From Clostridiales bacterium (GTDB taxonomy: Bacteria > Bacillota > Clostridia > Oscillospirales > Acutalibacteraceae), in NCBI GenBank assembly GCA_019416455.1, contig DXXG01000007.1:248001-312000 (forward strand): a stretch of 64,000 nt of DNA. Reading direction: 5' to 3'. Under the pieces are notes generated by a model. The model did not search any database and was not told the origin of the DNA. It worked only from the letters and a program-made list of their open reading frames with translations. Of this stretch, positions 59,390 through 64,000 are shown piece after piece (the first letter of the stretch is position 1; each line of letters starts with the position of its first letter). A program made the translations under genes and the position numbers.

Positions 59390-60555
59390 AGCTCTTTCAG
59401 GAACGCTTCCATGCGCTCCAGGGCCTCGATGATATGTTTGGTGGAATAGCAGTAAGAGATCCGCACAAAGCCCTCGCCGCAGGCGCCGAAAGCGTCACCG
59501 GGGACCACTGCCACCCGATGAGAGCGGATCAGCCGTTCGCAGAACTCCATAGACGTGAGCCCGGTGGAACGCACCGAGGGGAACACGTAGAAAGCCCCTT
59601 CCGGCTCGAAACACTTCAGGCCCATGGAATTCAGGCCGTCCACAATGAGCCGGCGGCGCATATCGTACTGGTTCTTCATGTACTCGATATCGTCGTCCCC
59701 GTTCTTCATGGCCTCGATAGCGGCATACTGGCTCATGGTGGGGGCGCTCATAATGGCGAACTGGTGCAGCTTCGTCATCAGACCGATGATCTCCTTGGGT
59801 CCGGCGGCATAGCCCATACGCCAGCCGGTCATGGCATGGGACTTGGAAAAGCCGTTGACCAGGATGGTCCGCTCCTGCATCCCTGGTATGGCGGAGAACG
59901 CCGTGTGGGGCTCGGAGCCATAGGTCAGGGAAGCGTAGATCTCGTCGGAGAGCACCAGCAGATTGTGACGCTCCACCACCCGTGCTACCGCTTCCAGGTC
60001 CTCCCGGCGCATGACAGCTCCGGTGGGGTTGTTGGGATAAGGCAAAACCAGCAGTTTGGTCTTGTCTGTGATCTTCTCCTCCAGCTCCTCGGCGGTGAGG
60101 CGGAACTTGTTTTCCGCCTTGGTCTCGATGATCACCGGCACGCCGCCGGCCATTTCCGTAATGGGCACATAGCACACGAAGCTGGGCTCGGGGATAAGCA
60201 CCTCATCCCCGGGGTTCACCAGGCTGCGCACGCACAAGTCAATGGCCTCGCTGCCGCCCACGGTGACCAGGATCTCCGACTCGGGATCGTACTTCACCGT
60301 ATAGTGGCGCTCTAAATAGTTGGAGATCTCCGCCCGCAGCTTGAGAAAGCCCCGGTTGGGGGTATAGCTGGTGCGGCCTTTCTCCAAAGATTGAATTCCC
60401 TCCTCCCGGATATGCCAGGGGGTGTGGAAATCAGGCTCTCCCACAGAAAGGGAGATCACGTCGTCCATTTCGTTGGCAATGTCGAAGAATTTCCGGATGC
60501 CCGAAGGCTTGATCCTCTTCACACTGCGGTTGACTAAATTCTCGTAATCAATCAC
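59386..60555 (-). CDS. Pyridoxal-phosphate aminotransferase, class I/II
   Basis: A 389-residue fold-type I aminotransferase resembling Bacillus PatA and aspartate/aromatic-type enzymes. The PLP lysine is K238 in NGFSKSHAMTGWRMGY, with D204 in LSDEIY and PYPNNPTGA near residue 175. The GTG at 60555 is chosen as start because GGGAG lies 8 nt before it and the earlier codons overlap the lrp gene. It directly follows an Lrp-type regulator gene, which probably controls it. Confidence 0.92.
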   Translation of the reverse strand: MIDYENLVNRSVKRIKPSGIRKFFDIANEMDDVISLSVGEPDFHTPWHIREEGIQSLEKGRTSYTPNRGFLKLRAEISNYLERHYTVKYDPESEILVTVGGSEAIDLCVRSLVNPGDEVLIPEPSFVCYVPITEMAGGVPVIIETKAENKFRLTAEELEEKITDKTKLLVLPYPNNPTGAVMRREDLEAVARVVERHNLLVLSDEIYASLTYGSEPHTAFSAIPGMQERTILVNGFSKSHAMTGWRMGYAAGPKEIIGLMTKLHQFAIMSAPTMSQYAAIEAMKNGDDDIEYMKNQYDMRRRLIVDGLNSMGLKCFEPEGAFYVFPSVRSTGLTSMEFCERLIRSHRVAVVPGDAFGACGEGFVRISYCYSTKHIIEALERMEAFLKEL

Positions 60556-61042
60556 ACAGATTGCTCCCTCTCTCGTCAATTTCCTCATAATCCCCTGCAA
60601 AGACCACGCCGCCGTCCTTGTACTTGGTCAGCACAAAGTGAGTGGCGGTGGACAGCACCCCGCCGATGGTGGCCAGGCGCTTGGACACGAACATGGCGAT
60701 GTCCGACATGGTCTTTCCTGTCACGGTGACGGCCAGGTCATAGCCGCCGGACATAAGGTACACGCTCTCCACTTCGGGGAAGTTCATCACCCGGCCGGCG
60801 ATCTCGTCAAAGCCGGTGTCCTTCTGGGGAGAGACCCGCAGCTCGATGAGAGCGGTGGCGCGGGGCACTTCCGTGCGCTCCCAATTCACCAGGGCGTGAT
60901 ATCCTTTGATGACGCCCTCATTCTCATACTTTTTGATGGCCTTCACCACATCCTCTTCCTGCTCTCCCAGCATCACTGCCAGCTGAGCGGGGGTAAGGTT
61001 GGCCTGGTCCTGCAAAAGTTCCAAAAGCTGTTCCATTGCCAT
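60548..61042 (-). CDS. Lrp/AsnC-family transcriptional regulator
   Basis: A 164-residue regulator. An N-terminal winged helix (LLELLQDQANLTPAQLAVML) is followed by a RAM ligand-binding domain (ATALIELRVSP, VYLMSGGYDLAVTVTGKT). These proteins sense amino acids. The following aminotransferase gene overlaps it by 8 nt. ATG at 61042 follows GGAGGAA. Confidence 0.94.
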   Translation of the reverse strand: MAMEQLLELLQDQANLTPAQLAVMLGEQEEDVVKAIKKYENEGVIKGYHALVNWERTEVPRATALIELRVSPQKDTGFDEIAGRVMNFPEVESVYLMSGGYDLAVTVTGKTMSDIAMFVSKRLATIGGVLSTATHFVLTKYKDGGVVFAGDYEEIDERGSNLCD

Positions 61043-61083
61043 GACAAGTTCCTCCTTCTCTGATTTCTCAGTAACTATCGTTC

Positions 61084-61102
61084 AAAAAGAGCCTTGCTCT
61101 CT
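61084..61102 (-). terminator. Short terminator after the PHP gene
   Basis: Minus-strand AGAGC-AAG-GCTCT followed by TTTT, just after the PHP stop. The stem is only 5 bp, so it may be weak. Confidence 0.5.
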
Positions 61103-61109
61103 GTTAAAA

Positions 61110-61931
61110 TCACTCCAAAGGCAACAGGATGGGCCGGCGGCGCTCATAGACCGCCAAATACCTGAAACCCGCTTCCTTCAGAAGATCCATGCCCTCATCG
61201 ATGCCCCGGCCCAGGTCCTGCGTGGAATGAGCGTCGGAGCCTATGGTCACCAGCTCTCCACCCAGCTCCCGATACCGGCGCAGCAGGGGCAGGTCCGGGA
61301 GAGCGCGGCCGATCTTCTGCCGGAAACCTGAGGTGTTTACCTCCAGGGCCTTGCCGTTGTCGATCAGCGCCCGGAACACTTGGTCGATGGCTTCCTGGTG
61401 CCGGGTCAGGTCCACCGGGATGCCGTGGTCCCCTTCGATATACCGGAGGGGGTAGGTCAGGTGGCCCAGGGAGTCAAACTCCCCCCACCGGATCACTTCC
61501 AGCTCTTCCTCCCAATAGGTGGTCAGCAGCTGGTCGATGTATCCCGGCTCCAACTGGGAGTAGTCCAGGAAAAAGAAATCTTCAAAACCCCGGATATTGT
61601 GGATGGACCCAATGATAAAGTCGTAATCCCGTCCGGCCAATGCTTCCCGGGCCGCGGCCTCGTCCTGATTGGGCTGGCCCAGCTCGATGCCCCGATAGAA
61701 ACGGGGCATACTCTCCCCTTCTCGGGGAATCTGGGTGGCCATCTCCTCCCAGGCTTGCTTGACCCGGGGACGATAGCGGGTGGGGAATTTCTGACACTCG
61801 CAGTGGTCGGTGAGGGTATGGGCCCACAGGCCCAGCTCCTGAGCCCGCCGGCGCATCTCCAACACACTGTCGTTCCCGTCGGGGGAACAGTTGGAGTGGT
61901 TGTGACAATCACAGGCAAAATGATATCTCAA
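61110..61931 (-). CDS. PHP-domain phosphoesterase, HisJ-like
   Basis: A 273-residue metal-dependent phosphoesterase. The PHP motifs are DCHNHSNCSPDG at the N-terminus, LTDHCE, GIELGQPNQD, GSIHNIRG and GSDAHSTQDLG. It may be histidinol-phosphatase-like, but no his genes are nearby. The start is uncertain: an ATG at 61943 lies only 2 nt after AAAGGA, while a TTG at 61931 has better spacing, so I use the TTG. It is divergent from the ACT gene. Confidence 0.88.
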   Translation of the reverse strand: MRYHFACDCHNHSNCSPDGNDSVLEMRRRAQELGLWAHTLTDHCECQKFPTRYRPRVKQAWEEMATQIPREGESMPRFYRGIELGQPNQDEAAAREALAGRDYDFIIGSIHNIRGFEDFFFLDYSQLEPGYIDQLLTTYWEEELEVIRWGEFDSLGHLTYPLRYIEGDHGIPVDLTRHQEAIDQVFRALIDNGKALEVNTSGFRQKIGRALPDLPLLRRYRELGGELVTIGSDAHSTQDLGRGIDEGMDLLKEAGFRYLAVYERRRPILLPLE

Positions 61932-62066
61932 AAGGCGGCACATCCTTTCCAAGCCGTAAAAACCAAGAAACAGCGCCCGGCCAGACGCTTGAAGAATATT
62001 TTATCACAAATCAGGGGAAAAGGGAAGGAAGAAAGGCAAAAAACCGGGGAAAACGCCTTTCACGCC

Positions 62067-62096
62067 TTGACACGGGGGCACGTTATGCTCCATAAT
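62067..62096 (+). promoter_or_regulatory. SigA promoter of the ACT/UPF0210 genes
   Basis: TTGACA (62067-62072), 18 bp, CATAAT (62091-62096). Transcription would begin about 30 nt before the ACT gene ATG. Confidence 0.7.
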
Positions 62097-62131
62097 GGAC
62101 CACAAAGAGACAGCGAAAGGAAGGAACCCCT

Positions 62132-62413
62132 ATGGATAAAATGGAAAAAGCGGTCATCACCGTGATCGGAAAAGATATGGTGGGCATCCTGGCGAAGGTG
62201 TCCAATATGTGCGCGGAAAAGGACGTGAACGTGCTGGAAGTGACTCAGTCCATCCTTCACGACATGTTCGTCATGGTCATGCTGGTTGACATCACCCACG
62301 CCACGGTGAAGGTAGCTGACCTGGCCGACACCTTCGACGCCCTGGGTGAATCTCTGAACCTGAAGATCCACGTGATGCACGAGGACATCTTCAACTCCAT
62401 GCACCGCATCTGA
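62132..62413 (+). CDS. ACT domain protein (UPF0237)
   Basis: A 93-residue protein made of one ACT domain: MEKAVITVIGKDMVGILAKVS start and VLEVTQSILHDMFVMVMLVDI. UPF0237 genes are found next to UPF0210 genes, as here, and the pair is presumed to act together in amino-acid or metabolite sensing. ATG at 62132 follows AAAGGAAGG. Confidence 0.93.
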   Translation: MDKMEKAVITVIGKDMVGILAKVSNMCAEKDVNVLEVTQSILHDMFVMVMLVDITHATVKVADLADTFDALGESLNLKIHVMHEDIFNSMHRI

Positions 62414-62460
62414 GCCCGCCGGCGCTTTCCCAAAATCGCATTTGAAAGGAGCTTCCTTTT

Positions 62461-63819
62461 TTGAATACCAACGAGATCTTGGAAACGATCAATATGATCG
62501 ACAACGAGGACTTAGACGTCCGCACCATCACCATGGGCATCTCTCTGCTGGACTGCATCGATCCCGATCCGGACCGGGCGGCCCAAAAAGTCTATGACAA
62601 GATCTGCCGCTATGCCCAGAACCTGGTTAAGACCGGCGAGGACATCTCCCGGCAGTACGGCATTCCCATCATCAACAAGCGGATCTCCGTCACCCCCATC
62701 GCCATGATCGCCGGAGCCTGCCCCTCCTCTTCCCCCATCCGCTTCGCCAAAGCTTTGGACAAGGCTGCTCATACCGTGGGCGTCAACTTCATCGGCGGTT
62801 ACTCCGCTTTGGTCCACAAGGGCTTCGGTCCCGGGGACTACGCCCTGATCGAGAGCATCCCCCAGGCACTGGACGAGACGGAACTGGTGTGCTCCTCTGT
62901 GAACGTGGGCACGACCAAGGCGGGTATCAACATGGATGCTGTGGAGAAGATGGGCCGCATCATTTTGGAAACCGCTCAGCGCACCGCCGACCGGGAGTGC
63001 ATTGGCGCCGCCAAGCTGGTGGTGTTCTGCAACGCCCCTGAGGATAACCCCTTCATGGCCGGTGCCTTCCATGGCCCCGGCGAGCCTGACTGTGTCATCA
63101 ACGTGGGCGTTTCCGGCCCCGGCGTGGTCCGTGCGGCCATCAAAAAACATGGGGATGGCTGCACCCTCACCGAAATTGCCGAGCTGATCAAGCGCACCGC
63201 CTTCAAGATCACCCGCATGGGACAGCTGGTGGCCCAGGAGGCCTCCCGGCGGCTGTGCGTGCCCTTCGGCATCGTGGACCTGTCTCTGGCCCCCACTCCT
63301 GCCATCGGCGACAGCGTGGCCTACATCCTGGAAGGCATGGGCCTGGAGCAGTGCGGCGCTCACGGCACTACCGCCGCTTTGGCCCTCTTGAACGACGCAG
63401 TGAAAAAAGGCGGCGTCATGGCCTCCTCCAGCGTAGGGGGCCTGTCCGGCGCCTTTATCCCCGTCACTGAGGACGCGGGCATGATCGAAGCCGCCCGCTC
63501 CGGCTGCCTAACCCTGAACAAGCTGGAAGCCATGACCGCTGTGTGCTCCGTGGGTTTGGACATGATCGCCATCCCCGGAGACACCTCTCCCGAGATCATC
63601 TCCGGCATCATCGCCGACGAGGCCGCCATCGGCATGGTCAACTCCAAGACCACCGCTGTGCGTGTCATCCCCGCGGTGGGCAAGCAGGCCGGGGAAGAAC
63701 TGGACTTCGGCGGTCTGCTGGGCAGCGGTCCCATCATGGCGGTGAATCCCGCCTCCCCCAGTGTGTTCGTCCACCGGGGCGGCAAGATCCCCGCGCCCTT
63801 GCAAAGCCTGAAAAACTAA
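62461..63819 (+). CDS. UPF0210 (PFL/DUF711) family protein
   Basis: A 452-residue protein of the DUF711/UPF0210 family, structurally related to pyruvate formate-lyase but without its glycyl radical site. LDVRTITMGISLLDCID near residue 20, INKRISVTPIAMIAG and LAPTPAIGDSVAYILEGMG are conserved. Function unknown. The start is a TTG at 62461 with AAAGGAG 9 nt upstream. It follows the ACT gene by 47 bp and no terminator is visible after it. Confidence 0.93.
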   Translation: MNTNEILETINMIDNEDLDVRTITMGISLLDCIDPDPDRAAQKVYDKICRYAQNLVKTGEDISRQYGIPIINKRISVTPIAMIAGACPSSSPIRFAKALDKAAHTVGVNFIGGYSALVHKGFGPGDYALIESIPQALDETELVCSSVNVGTTKAGINMDAVEKMGRIILETAQRTADRECIGAAKLVVFCNAPEDNPFMAGAFHGPGEPDCVINVGVSGPGVVRAAIKKHGDGCTLTEIAELIKRTAFKITRMGQLVAQEASRRLCVPFGIVDLSLAPTPAIGDSVAYILEGMGLEQCGAHGTTAALALLNDAVKKGGVMASSSVGGLSGAFIPVTEDAGMIEAARSGCLTLNKLEAMTAVCSVGLDMIAIPGDTSPEIISGIIADEAAIGMVNSKTTAVRVIPAVGKQAGEELDFGGLLGSGPIMAVNPASPSVFVHRGGKIPAPLQSLKN

Positions 63820-63827
63820 GCAACGTC

Positions 63828-63857
63828 TTGACAGACCCCGATCACTAGAGATATATT
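63828..63857 (+). promoter_or_regulatory. Promoter-like site at the right edge
   Basis: TTGACA (63828-63833), 18 bp, TATATT (63852-63857), 40 nt before a short ORF with a Shine-Dalgarno sequence. Confidence 0.6.
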
Positions 63858-63896
63858 GAAAAAAAGAACGGATCTTTACGGAAAGGAGCGCACATT

Positions 63897-63944
63897 GTGG
63901 GCTGGAAATGGAATGTCCTTTTAGAGCAAAAAGGAGGCATTTAA
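63897..63944 (+). CDS. Possible 15-codon leader peptide with two Trp codons
   Basis: GTG with AAAGGAG 8 nt upstream opens a frame MGWKWNVLLEQKGGI that ends in TAA. Two Trp codons at positions 3 and 5 recall attenuator leader peptides, and inverted repeats (GGAATG/CATTCC, GCGCAC/GTGCGC) flank it. No trp gene is visible because the window ends. The frame could be chance; a TTG two bases earlier opens a shorter frame. Confidence 0.35.
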   Translation: MGWKWNVLLEQKGGI

Positions 63945-63985
63945 ACCATTCCGTCTAGAAGTGCGCCCATTTTTCCTGAGGATCC

Positions 63986-64000
63986 ATGACAAAAGCTCTT
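63986..64000 (+). CDS. Possible start of a gene leaving the window
   Basis: ATG ACA AAA GCT CTT (MTKAL) with GAGG 4-5 nt upstream, 40 nt after the short ORF. Only five codons are seen, so this is a candidate start and nothing more. Confidence 0.3.

Overview
The window looks like the chromosome of an anaerobic, spore-forming gut Clostridium relative, most likely family Oscillospiraceae/Ruminococcaceae (Bacillota). This is inferred from the gene content: spoIIR, AddAB rather than RecBCD, flavin-dependent ThyX, the infC-rpmI-rplT operon with an attenuator leader, GC-rich codons, strong purine-rich ribosome binding sites, and glycosidases for host-type glycans (alpha-L-fucosidase, beta-mannosidase). 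Nearly every interval is coding and most genes are on the minus strand. I see no tRNA, rRNA, insertion sequence, prophage or CRISPR array.

Layout, right to left along minus-strand transcription. Positions 62-64 kb (plus strand) hold an ACT-domain protein, UPF0210 and the start of a new transcription unit. 57.3-61.9 kb holds a PHP phosphoesterase, then lrp, aminotransferase, DUF362 ferredoxin-like protein and ispE. 54.8-57.2 kb holds an SdpI-like membrane protein, a plus-strand metal exporter and spoIIR. 47.8-54.7 kb is addBA. 45.3-47.7 kb is a beta-mannosidase followed by an 85-bp tandem repeat array. 43.5-45.0 kb is infC-rpmI-rplT behind a consensus promoter and an attenuator; infC appears to use an AUU start. 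27.1-43.3 kb is a tightly packed housekeeping run: trmH-like, dprA, topA, trmFO, plsX, rnc, radical SAM, smc, ftsY, XTP pyrophosphatase, DUF3795, yhbY, nadD-yqeK fusion, rsfS. Many of its joins are ATGA-type overlaps. leuS follows after a cluster of hairpin repeats.

In 20.3-24.4 kb the strand flips to plus: a YjjG-type nucleotidase and a BceAB-like peptide transporter with a small membrane protein. 11.9-20.2 kb returns to minus with a GHL10 protein, an XRE-cupin regulator with acyl-CoA synthetase, and a fucosidase-cutC-transglutaminase operon. 0-11.9 kb holds a nitroreductase, a solute-binding lipoprotein, the thyX-tmk-DJ1-formyl-THF ligase-mltG-U32-D,D-carboxypeptidase run, pgi, a mini P-loop protein, yceD-rpmF and the beginning of a DUF512 radical SAM gene.

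No complete new defence or mobile system is visible. The most unusual signals are: (a) three hairpin repeats before leuS whose arms covary; (b) the 85-bp palindrome array after the mannosidase; (c) an FtsY whose acidic region is C-terminal; (d) a NadD-YqeK fusion that keeps an internal Shine-Dalgarno and ATG; (e) paired palindromes upstream of the fucosidase; (f) a 15-codon Trp-containing leader ORF at the right edge.
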